Notes: generated by a model from the sequence alone, not told the origin. A DNA stretch of 64,000 bases from PALSA-1296 sp038210275 (GCA_038210275.1 JBBQWV010000002.1:186001-250000), one strand, 5' to 3'. Positions 35,401 to 44,414 are shown, counted from the stretch's first letter. Numbers and translations are program-made.

Positions 35401-36278
35401 GGATCGAATGCAGGCGATAAGAAACATTCAAACAATGTGTCCTTTGATGCATTCGTCACTTTCCTACGAATGAACATCATGTCACGATACTTTCCAAAAC
35501 TCCAAGAATAAATAACTTCAACGACGTTCAAGTTAAAAGGATATCCGCTTCCCGCTTTATACTCCGGGTTTGCAAGAACAGCAGCGTCGCTATAGACATT
35601 GACAATATCTTCCTGAGAAAGCATTGCCGGTTTTGGAATCTTGCCGTTTGGCAGAGCTTCATTACGATCAGCTTTCCCTTGAAGTGCAAGACGATCTGCC
35701 TCGTTTGAAATATAGTCACCAAAATAATAATTTCGATTCAGCGTCTTCGTCGCTGAAGTATCCCATAGCGGCCAATGAGCGTATGGAGCAAGAACTGTAG
35801 AGTTCGGACCGCCGGTATAGTTACCATTAGCTTTATTATATCTCGGGCTTACATAAGAAATAAACTCCTCTGCACCGGCTGTGGTATTACCGATCTCTCC
35901 TTCAGTGAACCAACCCGCACCGGAATTTGGATTGTATCCAAGTTCACAAAGCTTGCGCTTTTTACCGGAAATATTTTTCTTCGTAGCAAACCAAAGTCCG
36001 CCACCAAAGATATACGAGTTGACCGATCCGCGAGGCCAATTGCATCCGGCGACGGCATCGTTATTAAAAAGGATACCTTTATTCGTATAGAAAAAATCTA
36101 TGTTGCTGAGTGTATTCCGCTGACGGTAAAAATTCAGTGGGCTTGGAGCATTGCCTTTGGATTTCGTTACCGGCCGAGCGCTGAGTTCGCCTGCAAGCGA
36201 AAATAGCATAACAAAAGCCATGAGCGCAGTCACCTTGCGGAGCATGAACCTAAGATTGGAGTTCAACTTTATCTTCAT
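32484..36278 (-). CDS. Large secreted protein with probable C-terminal sorting domain, unknown function
   Basis: This 1264-residue protein has a signal peptide (KVTALMAFVMLFSLAGELSA). The body is rich in aromatic and Gly residues, with no enzyme motif recognised; a fibronectin type III-like section begins near residue 510 (PPEIPTLRTTCLDRAILVQWDS). An EF-hand-like loop DDNADGTLSGNE is encoded near 34370-34405. The C-terminal part, VQVVPNPYIVEH, then TIEIYNIAGALVKTIEHNG and a closing GGYRLVR, resembles Por/FlgD-like sorting domains. It has an own terminator and probably its own promoter. Homologues of this type are common in Ignavibacteria-like genomes (from memory). Confidence 0.75.
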   Translation of the reverse strand: MKIKLNSNLRFMLRKVTALMAFVMLFSLAGELSARPVTKSKGNAPSPLNFYRQRNTLSNIDFFYTNKGILFNNDAVAGCNWPRGSVNSYIFGGGLWFATKKNISGKKRKLCELGYNPNSGAGWFTEGEIGNTTAGAEEFISYVSPRYNKANGNYTGGPNSTVLAPYAHWPLWDTSATKTLNRNYYFGDYISNEADRLALQGKADRNEALPNGKIPKPAMLSQEDIVNVYSDAAVLANPEYKAGSGYPFNLNVVEVIYSWSFGKYRDMMFIRRKVTNASKDTLFECFLSPAFDPDLGVGGGAAANDINSYFGSSPQDLLDCQKFFPVSSPYHNDPAALNMARQWSKSESSAVPPGEYGAIGFTFLESPVTSPNGDIIDISDSDAVGGYCNGAKQLGMTTFKQWTIANDPPTPDLRYDFLSSGVRDHDESIVADMRLLFATGPFTLQPGKSVETTVGIGIARPSTTTLKDNKDSVVRLIAFAHQVFADTTGTYKPGDSTTACSVTVKHFVTPVPPEIPTLRTTCLDRAILVQWDSTADNSVDPLSTGTLAFNTYDLYRTTRSDHDSTIRPTGLNPTIHLGHWSVYNLRQDSVYDTLTLKSGQRLPIAIGTKFTRVNQTPIKIPHSFLDYGDDNADGTLSGNEGLFNGVKYYYFLLATDEFDSLNRVGPLTTAIVNQKNFAIGIPCKPVFPDLPNTIAGDSSCLSGALDMSFTGFVGSKGTSVTVEVKDTGKFLQLYSNDDIIVSFQPRWSEYNHRFLNQSPLNMFVDVTDTRQGKLLTYDKLYNPAASPTYTPYSFVTGILQRVIGQNNDTVRSGRFTTNNTLFAPYQTIDQAFDVLVDYEYQQLKTPYRLTRIAFDQANRGTADIVSISGHTGRAPAGATKDFSNIDTAYTAPSFQGGLGQANYEISFGAAVPWVEDQFDTLTGKVVKDVNHLKDPNSNADFRPMALPVTITATSHCNQTLSVIRPGNRNDVVYEADATFYNHFVLAADKITPLPDDTQPDSLIVPLAGKFAIDAFHFTEDNPGDNSSSSPITKTTGKYYFTHDPNNHDIGANKYMETVHRFRFGGAEIMFNYPGINNNSTGDTVASYSGPFATDFQPGDKITVSFTGLMAGLPFPGAQFIVHTSKDKKLDFADNSLYSQKILNEVQVVPNPYIVEHLGQTSTDNAKLFFTRLPPRATIEIYNIAGALVKTIEHNGVASVTDGAVNLADRYNVEEWNLLSEGRQRVGSQVFLARVIAKDPKDGVTVLGEMTTKFAVVLGGYRLVR

Positions 36279-36342
36279 ATCAATTAGTAAAACTATCGTA
36301 AAAAATTGTTTCTTGTAAAATGACCCTGTCTGATTCTCTCTC

Positions 36343-39300
36343 TTAGAAATGCAAAGAAAAATTCAGATAGAAACGACGCGGAACCTGATAATTTGAACGG
36401 CGAGCAAAATTATCTGTACGCAGTTGTTTGTATGCTTTTGACTGCTCATCAATACTAACGCGTCCATCTTTATTCAGATCCCAACGAGGATTATAGAGCA
36501 GTTTACCAAGAGCATCCAATTGATTACCGGCAGCATTTGTAGGGTCGTTGACAAAATCTACAGTACCGGTATATACCGCATTAACGCCGTCATCATCTCC
36601 CTGACCGGAAGTATTATAAACCGTCACTGCATTCGTAGTATTGAAAAGATTATAGATTTCTAATTGGATATCAAACGAAGAAGAGCCGATCCCAGGTCCG
36701 AAGATCTCTGCAAGCGAGATGTTCCTAGTGATCGTTCCTTCTGTTTCAAAGAAGGTTGGATATCGTTCTCCGTTATGCTCACCAGTTTGCTGACCTCTGA
36801 CATTGTAAGCCGTATAAGGTGTGCCACTCTCAAAAATAGTCTTTGTGCTAAAGGTAAAGAACTCAAGTATCGGAAGTCCTGCGATCTTTGGTCCTTCGTT
36901 CCTTCCGAACAACGCTGTCAAAAGCAACTGAGCAACATGCGTGCGGTCAAAATCCAGAGGGTATGGTGTCAGCGGAAGCACAGCGACCTCTGCATCCGAA
37001 CTTTGATTGATAAGTGCAGAATAGTTTGCCGTGGCTGTACTCGATGTGCCAGCCGTTGTTGAGTAGGTGTAATTCATACGGGCAGAGAAGTTATCCGACA
37101 TTCTCTTCTCAAGCGTCATTTCTATTCCTTTGTAGCTTCCATATTCATTGTCAGTGTAGAGATAATACCCAAGAGCTAAGTTGGGCGAGGTAATTCTCGC
37201 TAAACCTGAGATATTCCTCATCTTCTTATAAATACCGTTAACTGAGAGGCGTATAACATCAGTCAATCCGGTCTGAAAACCTACGTTAATCTCTTCATCA
37301 GTTTCTCCTTTTAAGCCACCATTACCAATGATATTATTTCCACGCGCCAAAACTGCGTTGAAATCTCCGCCGGTAGATGTAAGCACTTCACTAAAAATAG
37401 GATTTTTGAAATACGTGCCATAATTAAAACTGAATGTAGTCTTTTCAGTTACCGCGTATGTAATGCCTAATCTTGGACTGAGCAGAACCTGAGGCGAAGA
37501 AGACTTGAAATTACCCTTACCATCAATGATTGGTATGTACGGATCTACCAATACATGATCATTATTTGCGTTGTAAATGTCGAGACGTAAACCAGGCTGA
37601 AAAGTAATATCACTAAATTCCATCTTATCTTGAATATACACACCTGCCAGGAGAGGCTTCACATCGAAGGAATCGCGAAAAGGATTCGCATCCCATGGCA
37701 AATTATTAGCAAAATTATTTATATTATAAATATGCGCTTCCGCTCCAACATCAACGCCATGAGATCCGAATTGATCATTATAATGCGCATCAGCTGAAAT
37801 TTGACTGATTGTCTGTGTTCTAAACCCAAATACATTTCCTGCAGAGAGGAACGAACCGGTTAATCCGTAGGGATTATTTGTAGAGTAGGTAATTCCTCCA
37901 CCTTCAACATGCCCGGTAAAAGGATTTATTCCAGCCCCTGAGAGATTAAGGATATTTGATGGATTGTGGGGATCAGCTATATGCTTTGATACAGGGGTAT
38001 AAATATCAACGATCCCATCTCCTCCCGGAGTGACCGTATGAGTATTATCATCATACGTAAATTTATCATCTGCATTAAAAATCTTATACAAACTAAAGAG
38101 TCCGCCGCCCTGCGCGACATCATACTTTCCGATATGATTACTAAATCCTTCATATCCCAAAGTCATCTTCAAAATTCCTGTTTGCCCTATACCTGTATTT
38201 CCGTTGAGAGAATAGATATTATCGACTATATTTTCGGCGGGGATCTCAGCAGCATCGCCATACGTCCAACCCCAAGTAGTGAACTGTCTGTTTGTAGATG
38301 AAAGCGCAGCATCAGCAGAAAGATGAATACCGAGAAGATCAAACTTAAGCTGCGCAGTTGCACCGCGAGAATAAAAATGATCATTAGGAAGTTGCCCTAT
38401 GTTGTTTTGTAATGGATCAATCACTCCAAGACCTGCATCATGATATTGTTGAGTATTTCCCTTTGCAGTAATGAAATACTTTACATCTTCAGTTATTGGT
38501 CCTCCAAATGCAAGTTCGTACGTTTTACTGTTAATCCCCATTTGCTTAAAACCGTTGCCTGATGTTCCATTTAATCCGGGAAGATCCTGTCTATACCGAG
38601 CCATGAACTCAAAATTTGAAGCGCCGGCTCGTGTTGTTGAACTGATAGCACCGCCGGTTGTATTTCCCTTTGAAGCATCAAGACCGCCGGTAGATACAGA
38701 AATTTCTGATATGGCAAATTTAGAGATCGCTGTTTGGGAGATACTTTCACCTCCGCTCACGATATTTGTAGTTTCGATACCATTAAGGCGTTCGGAGTTC
38801 TGCGTTCCGCGCCCTCCGTGAATGGAAATTCCGCCATTAGATCCATCGCTTATGACACCCGGAGTAAGAGCAACGACATCAGAGATATTCTGAATGTTAG
38901 CGATTGCCAGAATTTCTGTACTCGACACCTTCAAACCGATGCCGATCTTTGTGATATCAACAATTTTTTCTGATGAGACTACAATCGTATCCTGATGTTT
39001 CGAAGACAGCTTAAAATCAAGTTTCGTTGTTTGATCCGAGCTAACCTTCACGCCCTTGATGGTAAAAGGCTCATAGCCTGCATATTTTGCAATGACCGTA
39101 TAACTCTCCGAAGGAGCAACGTTGATGATCGTAGCGACTCCGTTATCTTTCGAAAGAGCACCTTGCTTGGTTTCCACGATCTGGATACTTGCCTTAAAGA
39201 GCGGTTCGCCAGATTTCTGATCAATGATCTTGGCGCTGATCTTTCCGGCTTGTGCAAGTGCACCAGCCGAAAAAATGCTGAGAGTCAGCAGAACAATAAA

Positions 39301-39363
39301 GGAAGTGATGAAAGGATGTACTGATATTCTATTCCTTGGCATTGCAGTAAAGATATTGTTCAA
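36343..39363 (-). CDS. TonB-dependent outer-membrane receptor with carboxypeptidase-regulatory-like domain
   Basis: The 1006-residue protein has a signal peptide (FITSFIVLLTLSIFSAGALAQ), a CarboxypepD_reg-like domain at about 40-125 (KISAKIIDQKSGEPLFKASI), a plug domain (about 130-250: ADIQNISDVVALTPGV-like, GGISIHGGRGTQNSERLNGI) and a 22-strand-type barrel ending in FYLNFSLHF with terminal Phe. Such receptors import large ligands with TonB energy. An EF-hand-like loop DLNKDGRVSIDE lies at 36448-36485. No SusD partner is adjacent, so glycan uptake is not indicated. An alternative ATG is at 39342. Confidence 0.92.
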   Translation of the reverse strand: MNNIFTAMPRNRISVHPFITSFIVLLTLSIFSAGALAQAGKISAKIIDQKSGEPLFKASIQIVETKQGALSKDNGVATIINVAPSESYTVIAKYAGYEPFTIKGVKVSSDQTTKLDFKLSSKHQDTIVVSSEKIVDITKIGIGLKVSSTEILAIANIQNISDVVALTPGVISDGSNGGISIHGGRGTQNSERLNGIETTNIVSGGESISQTAISKFAISEISVSTGGLDASKGNTTGGAISSTTRAGASNFEFMARYRQDLPGLNGTSGNGFKQMGINSKTYELAFGGPITEDVKYFITAKGNTQQYHDAGLGVIDPLQNNIGQLPNDHFYSRGATAQLKFDLLGIHLSADAALSSTNRQFTTWGWTYGDAAEIPAENIVDNIYSLNGNTGIGQTGILKMTLGYEGFSNHIGKYDVAQGGGLFSLYKIFNADDKFTYDDNTHTVTPGGDGIVDIYTPVSKHIADPHNPSNILNLSGAGINPFTGHVEGGGITYSTNNPYGLTGSFLSAGNVFGFRTQTISQISADAHYNDQFGSHGVDVGAEAHIYNINNFANNLPWDANPFRDSFDVKPLLAGVYIQDKMEFSDITFQPGLRLDIYNANNDHVLVDPYIPIIDGKGNFKSSSPQVLLSPRLGITYAVTEKTTFSFNYGTYFKNPIFSEVLTSTGGDFNAVLARGNNIIGNGGLKGETDEEINVGFQTGLTDVIRLSVNGIYKKMRNISGLARITSPNLALGYYLYTDNEYGSYKGIEMTLEKRMSDNFSARMNYTYSTTAGTSSTATANYSALINQSSDAEVAVLPLTPYPLDFDRTHVAQLLLTALFGRNEGPKIAGLPILEFFTFSTKTIFESGTPYTAYNVRGQQTGEHNGERYPTFFETEGTITRNISLAEIFGPGIGSSSFDIQLEIYNLFNTTNAVTVYNTSGQGDDDGVNAVYTGTVDFVNDPTNAAGNQLDALGKLLYNPRWDLNKDGRVSIDEQSKAYKQLRTDNFARRSNYQVPRRFYLNFSLHF

Positions 39364-39495
39364 GTAAAAGAGAGATTCGAAAATATTTCGGGCGTATTCA
39401 CAACTTTAATCCACCCGTCATTTATAGAAACACAACAACACTCATTAAGTAGCAAATTTTCAGTTAAGATACTTAATCCGAGACAAAACCGAACA

Positions 39496-39524
39496 AAATG
39501 ACTGCCGCAATTGGGCAGTCATTT
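39496..39524 (-). terminator. Intrinsic terminator of the BNR/T9SS protein gene
   Basis: AAATGACTGCC and GGCAGTCATTT form a perfect 11-bp stem with a 7-nt loop, followed on the minus strand by TTGTTCGGTTTTG. It lies 13 nt after the stop. Confidence 0.8.
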
Positions 39525-39536
39525 CATTCAAAAAGA

Positions 39537-41546
39537 TTATTTCACTAATGACATTGTACGTGAAACACTTCCCTCAGAAGTCTTCAAAGTATAGGTATAA
39601 ATTCCGGCACCAAGATTCGGCGCTTTGAATGGAATCTGATGCGCTCCGGCAGAAAGTCTTCCGTGATAAATAACAGCAACTTCCCTACCTAAGATATCCG
39701 CGACGCTCAACGTGACATTATCGTCATTTTTCATCGCAATAGGAAATGTTGTTGAAGCAATGAAAGGATTAGGGTAGTTTTGATTGAGTGAAATACTCTG
39801 AGAAATACTTTTTGAATGCACCGAATTCTTTACGAAAGAACGATGATACCATGTATTGTCATCCCAGAACGCCTGTCCTGTTATTACCTGACCGGGACAT
39901 GTATCTGCTACAAAATTAATGTCCGAAAAAATAGTAGATCCAACAGCAGGATTTAAGAGAGGAGCGGATGGAAAATGGTAGTCGATCTTTGTGGCCGGGT
40001 CGCTGTTTGGGTCATTTGCAAAAAGCGGTGCAGGGGCACTCCAAGTTTGGCCCCCATCCTTAGTTTCAATAGAATAAATATCCCTGAATAATTTTGTCTG
40101 AGCAACTGACCCGTCACCAAATACATCTATACTTGTAAGCGCATCTCCGTCCTGATACGTTTCATAAACTACCGACCAGAAATTGGGATTGGCAGTAAGG
40201 ATAGGTGTTGCATTCCAAAGTGGGGTTGAATTTGGAGTGTTGGGATTATCAGAAGCAGTAAAGTAATCTACCAGATTTAATGTATTTACTGTTGCAGTTA
40301 AAGTATCGAACATTACTAAGCTATTAATCGTAGGATCAGTATAAACACTGAGAATATTTACAGTGTTATTGCCAAGTTTCCAATTAAAAATAGCAGTTGA
40401 ATTTAAAGGAAAAAACGTCCCACTTGCTGCGACCCAATAAGCTTGCCATAAGAAATTAGGTGTCGAATTTTTATCATACCAGAGATCAAGCCCTCCACCG
40501 CAACCTCCGAAAACGCAATCATAAGTCTTTTGGTCACTCGCAACTATCTGTTTGGTAGGCGGCTGGTAGAGTGGAGAATACTTAGATGTCCATGTATTTC
40601 CCCCGTCAATCGACTCAACATAACAAACAAAGTTTGAATCAGATGACCACAATGCTCCCAATTTCCCATTCGGTGCAATACGTAAAAGATCTTTTCCATT
40701 GATCACATGCCCTTTTGCATCTTTTCCGCCGGGGTTATTCTTCCACCCGAGCCAAGTCGCAGCACGATTGGCGTCCAAACTAAAGGTACCGAACTCTAAA
40801 GGCTGAGTGGGATTTGTTGGTGAGATTGTGCCAGTAGTAAGAACACAGCCCAGAAGATAAAGGGTATCTTGGTTTAGAGAAAGCCCCAAAGAGGGATAGC
40901 CTATGTCTTTCGTTTTTCCTCCAGATGCTTTACGATCAGCAGAAAAAACTTTAAAATTACCATCTCCCGGATTTCCCTGTTCTATATAAATCTTTGTTGT
41001 CCAGTTAAGTTGTTGTGCACTGTTGGGTCCGTTATGAGCGGCTATAATCGGAATATTGACATTACCTCTTTTATATAGAATAATATCCGGGTAACCTAAA
41101 CGTAAAGCTGAATCAACATAAACTTGAGACTTCCATGTTGCCCCACCATCTGAACTATAGGTATAGACAACACGACGGCTTGTAAACATCGCTCCAATTG
41201 TATCATTCTCAGTGTTGTCATCGAGAGCCATTGTAACAAAATGGAGTTTTTTGGGATCATCGGGATCCCTTACTAAAGTATGGAGAGAACGGCCGTTTGT
41301 TGCATTATCCCATTTGGTAGAGATTGGAAGAGGGTTGACACCAATGATTGACGGTATCGAAAATGGTGATATCGGGAAATTACTATTGTGTTTCAATCCC
41401 GTTGAGAGACTACCACCATCCCCAACAGGGGGTGTAGGAACAGCTTGATTATAACCATTAAAATTGAATGGCTTTTTCTGCTGCGCGACAGAAACTGAGG
41501 CCATAACTAAAGCAAGCATAAGGTACACAGTGGAATATCTTCTCAT
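39537..41546 (-). CDS. T9SS type A sorting domain protein with BNR/sialidase-like repeats
   Basis: The 669-residue protein has a signal peptide (STVYLMLALVMASVSVAQ). BNR-type Asp-box repeats are visible: SSDGGATWKSQVY, SIDGGNTWTSKY and TKDGGQTWSAPAP, suggesting a sialidase-like propeller; the catalytic Arg triad of true sialidases was not identified. The C-terminal 85 residues are a clear Por sorting domain: SLNQNYPNPFIASTTFPI, SVADILGREVAVIYHG, GIYTYTLKTSEGSVSRTM. It should be secreted by T9SS and fixed to the cell surface or released. Monocistronic with its own terminator. Confidence 0.9.
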   Translation of the reverse strand: MRRYSTVYLMLALVMASVSVAQQKKPFNFNGYNQAVPTPPVGDGGSLSTGLKHNSNFPISPFSIPSIIGVNPLPISTKWDNATNGRSLHTLVRDPDDPKKLHFVTMALDDNTENDTIGAMFTSRRVVYTYSSDGGATWKSQVYVDSALRLGYPDIILYKRGNVNIPIIAAHNGPNSAQQLNWTTKIYIEQGNPGDGNFKVFSADRKASGGKTKDIGYPSLGLSLNQDTLYLLGCVLTTGTISPTNPTQPLEFGTFSLDANRAATWLGWKNNPGGKDAKGHVINGKDLLRIAPNGKLGALWSSDSNFVCYVESIDGGNTWTSKYSPLYQPPTKQIVASDQKTYDCVFGGCGGGLDLWYDKNSTPNFLWQAYWVAASGTFFPLNSTAIFNWKLGNNTVNILSVYTDPTINSLVMFDTLTATVNTLNLVDYFTASDNPNTPNSTPLWNATPILTANPNFWSVVYETYQDGDALTSIDVFGDGSVAQTKLFRDIYSIETKDGGQTWSAPAPLFANDPNSDPATKIDYHFPSAPLLNPAVGSTIFSDINFVADTCPGQVITGQAFWDDNTWYHRSFVKNSVHSKSISQSISLNQNYPNPFIASTTFPIAMKNDDNVTLSVADILGREVAVIYHGRLSAGAHQIPFKAPNLGAGIYTYTLKTSEGSVSRTMSLVK

Positions 41547-41647
41547 AGCAGTATAATATTTATCATAAAATAATCACAACTCAGTTATGCAAAATTACGA
41601 AAATTTTGAGCCGTGGCCACAAATTCGTTTTAGTTACAACACACAAC

Positions 41648-42241
41648 TCAATCGGAAGTTGCGCCAAGTGGGTTGGCAACGCTTTCCTTTATGTATGCGC
41701 GAAGGGCGCGAACGCCTTTCCCGTCCTTTGAGCAAGTCTTAAACACCGCTCCTACCCTTTCGAATTCCTGTTTCAGATATTTTTCATGGGCAGAAATATC
41801 CTGCTGCTTCACTTTATCGATTTTTGTTAATACAATAAACCACGGATGGTCCTGCTCCGAAAGCCATCGCATCAGTATAACATCGTTCTCCAAACCGATA
41901 TGCCGCGCATCTACTAAGATACCTGTTGTCTGAAGTTCTTCGCGGCTGTCAAAATATTTTTCTATAAGTCCTATCCACTGAAAACGCGAAGTCTTTGATG
42001 CTCTGGCATAACCATAGCCGGGCATATCGACAAGATTAAAATTATCGAAACGGTAATAGTTCAGACATTGCGTTTTTCCCGGAGTCGAACTCGTCCGCGC
42101 CATCTCTTTTCGCTCGGCAAGAGCGTTAATGAGAGAAGATTTGCCGACATTCGATCTTCCGATCAGGGCAACTTCCGGCAACCCGTCGTTCGGGAAATCT
42201 TCGGGCTTAAAAACAGAACGCGTGAATTGCGCAGCAGGCAT
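41648..42241 (-). CDS. engB: Ribosome biogenesis GTPase EngB/YihA
   Basis: The 197-residue GTPase acts in 50S subunit assembly. Motifs: PEVALIGRSNVGKSSLINAL (G1), SSTPGKTQCLNYYR (G2), DMPGYGYA (G3) and VLTKIDKVKQ (G4). Length is normal. The gene lies just downstream of the rplI terminator and so probably has its own promoter. Confidence 0.96.
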   Translation of the reverse strand: MPAAQFTRSVFKPEDFPNDGLPEVALIGRSNVGKSSLINALAERKEMARTSSTPGKTQCLNYYRFDNFNLVDMPGYGYARASKTSRFQWIGLIEKYFDSREELQTTGILVDARHIGLENDVILMRWLSEQDHPWFIVLTKIDKVKQQDISAHEKYLKQEFERVGAVFKTCSKDGKGVRALRAYIKESVANPLGATSD

Positions 42242-42273
42242 GAAAAAAAAATGTGAAATATGAACTATGAGAT

Positions 42274-42309
42274 ATGAAAAAGGGAGCCATGAATCAAATC
42301 ATAGCTCCC
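42274..42309 (-). terminator. Intrinsic terminator after rplI
   Basis: On the minus strand GGGAGCTATGA pairs with TCATGGCTCCC (one G-T pair) around a 6-nt loop, followed by TTTTTC. It ends the rpsF-ssb-rplI unit. Confidence 0.88.
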
Positions 42310-42330
42310 ATTTCAGAATTTTATTATTGC

Positions 42331-42774
42331 TTACTCTGCAACAACATTAACCTTGATGTTCGCGCTAACGCCATGCTTGAGCTTAATCGTAACCTGATGG
42401 GCGCCAAGTGTTCTGATCGGCTCATCAATTACGATCGTGCGGCGGTCTATCTTGTATCCCTGATTATTCAGCGAATCGCCGATCATCTGACCGGTGACTG
42501 AGCCATATAACTTTTCTTCTTCACCGACACGCATCGGAATGGTAACGCTGAGTTCGCTGATCTTTGCAGCCATCTCCGTTAGTTCAACTTTTTCTTTTGC
42601 AACGTTTCTGACACGCTGCTTCATTTCCTCGCCAATGCGGCGAAGCGCTCCGGCTGTTGCTACGAAAGCAAGTTTGCGCGGAACAAGAAAATTACGGGCG
42701 TAACCATCACTGACATTTACTGCTGCTCCGGCTTCACCGAGTTTCTCAACATCTTCCCTTAAAATGACTTTCAT
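42331..42774 (-). CDS. rplI: 50S ribosomal protein L9
   Basis: The 147-residue protein has the N-terminal rRNA-binding domain with the L9 signature GEAGAAVNVSDGYARNFLVPRKLA, a long connecting helix (about 45-75) and a C-terminal domain ending VTIKLKHGVSANIKVNVV. It is the last gene of a three-gene unit, 27 nt after ssb, and is followed by a strong terminator. Confidence 0.97.
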   Translation of the reverse strand: MKVILREDVEKLGEAGAAVNVSDGYARNFLVPRKLAFVATAGALRRIGEEMKQRVRNVAKEKVELTEMAAKISELSVTIPMRVGEEEKLYGSVTGQMIGDSLNNQGYKIDRRTIVIDEPIRTLGAHQVTIKLKHGVSANIKVNVVAE

Positions 42775-42801
42775 GCTCTAAAAAATAAATATAAACTTGT
42801 T

Positions 42802-43242
42802 TTATTCCGATATATTAACTGCTTCAGTAGCCGGTTCTGTGCATTCAGGAACGTTCATCTTCTCAATATCGAATCCTTCCTGCTCCATTCCGATATCGAG
42901 CTTATTCAAAAATTGAATGCGATGCGCTTTGATTTCCACGACAGTTCTTGAAAATCCGTCTTCGTTATGCAGCGTCCTGCTTTGCAACTCTCCATCAACG
43001 AGCACAGCGTTTCCCCTATGAAGCTTTTCCATGCAACTCTCTGCAAGCTTGCTCCATGCAACAACTCCGACATAACAGACATCCTCTGACCATTGGTTAT
43101 TCGCATCGCGGTACTTACGGTTCGAGGCGATACAGAAGTTCGCAACAGGAATGCCGTTCGCCGTTTTGCGAAGTGTCGGGTCTTTGGTCAAATTGCCTGC
43201 AATAAGCACGCAATTGATCTCGGGCATTTTTAAGCAAGCCAT
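42802..43242 (-). CDS. ssb: Single-stranded DNA-binding protein lacking the canonical acidic tip
   Basis: The OB-fold covers residues 6-110 (INCVLIAGNLTKDPTLRKTA, VANFCIASNRKYRD, YVGVVAWSKLAE, GNAVLVDGELQSRT, VVEIKAHRIQFL), typical of bacterial SSB. The tail is short and ends TEPATEAVNISE, without the DDDIPF-type tip through which SSB recruits repair proteins. Position between S6 and L9 genes is where many bacteria keep ssb or priB. A second, canonical SSB may exist elsewhere. Starting at MPEINCV (43227) is an alternative to 43242. Confidence 0.92.
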   Translation of the reverse strand: MACLKMPEINCVLIAGNLTKDPTLRKTANGIPVANFCIASNRKYRDANNQWSEDVCYVGVVAWSKLAESCMEKLHRGNAVLVDGELQSRTLHNEDGFSRTVVEIKAHRIQFLNKLDIGMEQEGFDIEKMNVPECTEPATEAVNISE

Positions 43243-43297
43243 TGGGGGTGCGGTGCTATAAATGAATTACCTCTGATTTAAACCCAGTGCGCCGATA

Positions 43298-43732
43298 TTA
43301 TTCTACCTCTTCAGCAATCACCGGCTTCATCGCAGGAATAGGTGCTGACTCAGCAGCAATCTTTGCCTGTGCCATTGAAATTTTACGTGCTTCGACGGTC
43401 TCGGATCTGGTCTTCATCGCAATGCGAGACTGATGATTTTCATCCGGCATATCAAGTGTGAGCCAGCGAAGAATATCTTCATCAAGCTGATAAGTACGCT
43501 CAAGCTTTGCGTTTGTGGTCGGCGGTGCGGTGTAGTGGATTGAGATGTAATGCGCGCTTGTATGCTTTCTGATCTCATACGCAAGGCGGCGAATGCCCCA
43601 GCGTTCGGTACTGAGGATCTTCCCATCATTTTTCGTGATGGTATCCTCGAATTTCTTGATGATCGCGACAAGCGGCTCTTCCTGAATATTAGAACTCAGT
43701 AGGAAAGTAGATTCGTAACGTTTTTCTGCCAT
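43298..43732 (-). CDS. rpsF: 30S ribosomal protein S6
   Basis: The 144-residue protein has the S6 fold: RYESTFLLSSNIQEE, the GKILSTERWGIRRLAYEIRK signature and HYISIHYTAPP, with a C-terminal tail beyond residue 100 that is longer than in E. coli before the modified Glu tail is counted. S6 normally binds S18 as a dimer on 16S rRNA; the rpsR gene for S18 is absent from this operon. The order here is rpsF-ssb-rplI. Confidence 0.96.
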   Translation of the reverse strand: MAEKRYESTFLLSSNIQEEPLVAIIKKFEDTITKNDGKILSTERWGIRRLAYEIRKHTSAHYISIHYTAPPTTNAKLERTYQLDEDILRWLTLDMPDENHQSRIAMKTRSETVEARKISMAQAKIAAESAPIPAMKPVIAEEVE

Positions 43733-43898
43733 AAATTGCGTATTCCTTTGGATTCCGGCAGTTTAAGCTTTATACCTAAACTCCGGGTAGCCCCATCTTG
43801 CAATAAAAATGCAGTAGGGGCAGGTTAAATTAGAGGCTACTAAACAATAATAGCGCAAAGTGGTTTCGGGAAAATTTGAAAATAAAACGGGAAGGACT
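43733..43898 (-). promoter_or_regulatory. rpsF leader with a candidate structured element
   Basis: The leader contains a hairpin at 43790-43821: GCCCC pairs with GGGGC, then an internal loop and an inner TGCA/TGCA stem. A CCGGA segment follows 3' of it. S6-S18 autoregulatory leaders with a CCG element are known before rpsF in many bacteria; whether this is one was not shown. No clear promoter boxes were assigned. Confidence 0.35.
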
Positions 43899-44414
43899 CT
43901 AAAATGTCACATTCACACTGCCATTGGTGATACTAACCGAATCACTTCCAATTCCTCGTTCTTTCGAGAGGGTTTCATAAAAAGTGGCTTTTAGAGTCGA
44001 GGCAGTAATTTCAGTGATTGTCATTTTGCCTACTGACAGAGATTGAAATCCAGGGGTCGAATAATCGGTTGTATCATGTGGTGTATAACCAGGAACAATA
44101 TATTGCACAATTCCGCCATTCTGTGTAGTTATTCCAATATCGTATATTCCTATCGTTGAAATATTCGTGAATCCAAAACTAACAACTTTATCCATAAATG
44201 AAACAGTATCTGTACTGTTGACTAAGATCGTAGTCATTCCGCCGCCTACTATTTTCGCTGCGTAAGCTTTCCATACATATGTTGTCCCATCAATGGTGAG
44301 AATCCATTGGTTCGAACCTGCAGTCTTGTTGTTATTGTCGTTGCCCGAAGAAGCTGAATCCGACTTGCAAGAAACAAAGGCAATCAGCGAAAGAAAAATA
44401 AGAAATTTTTTCAT
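43899..44414 (-). CDS. Small lipoprotein of unknown function
   Basis: The 171-residue protein has a lipoprotein signal (FLIFLSLIAFVSC, lipobox AFVSC) followed by a Ser/Asn-rich linker (SDSASSGNDNNNKTAGSN). The mature part looks beta-rich (WILTIDGTTYVWKAYAA, SFGFTNISTIGIYDIGI) with no recognised motif; small Bacteroidota surface lipoproteins of the DUF6252 kind have a similar layout, but I am not certain. It lies 7 nt after the PQQ-propeller lipoprotein gene, so they probably share a transcript. Confidence 0.8.
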   Translation of the reverse strand: MKKFLIFLSLIAFVSCKSDSASSGNDNNNKTAGSNQWILTIDGTTYVWKAYAAKIVGGGMTTILVNSTDTVSFMDKVVSFGFTNISTIGIYDIGITTQNGGIVQYIVPGYTPHDTTDYSTPGFQSLSVGKMTITEITASTLKATFYETLSKERGIGSDSVSITNGSVNVTF

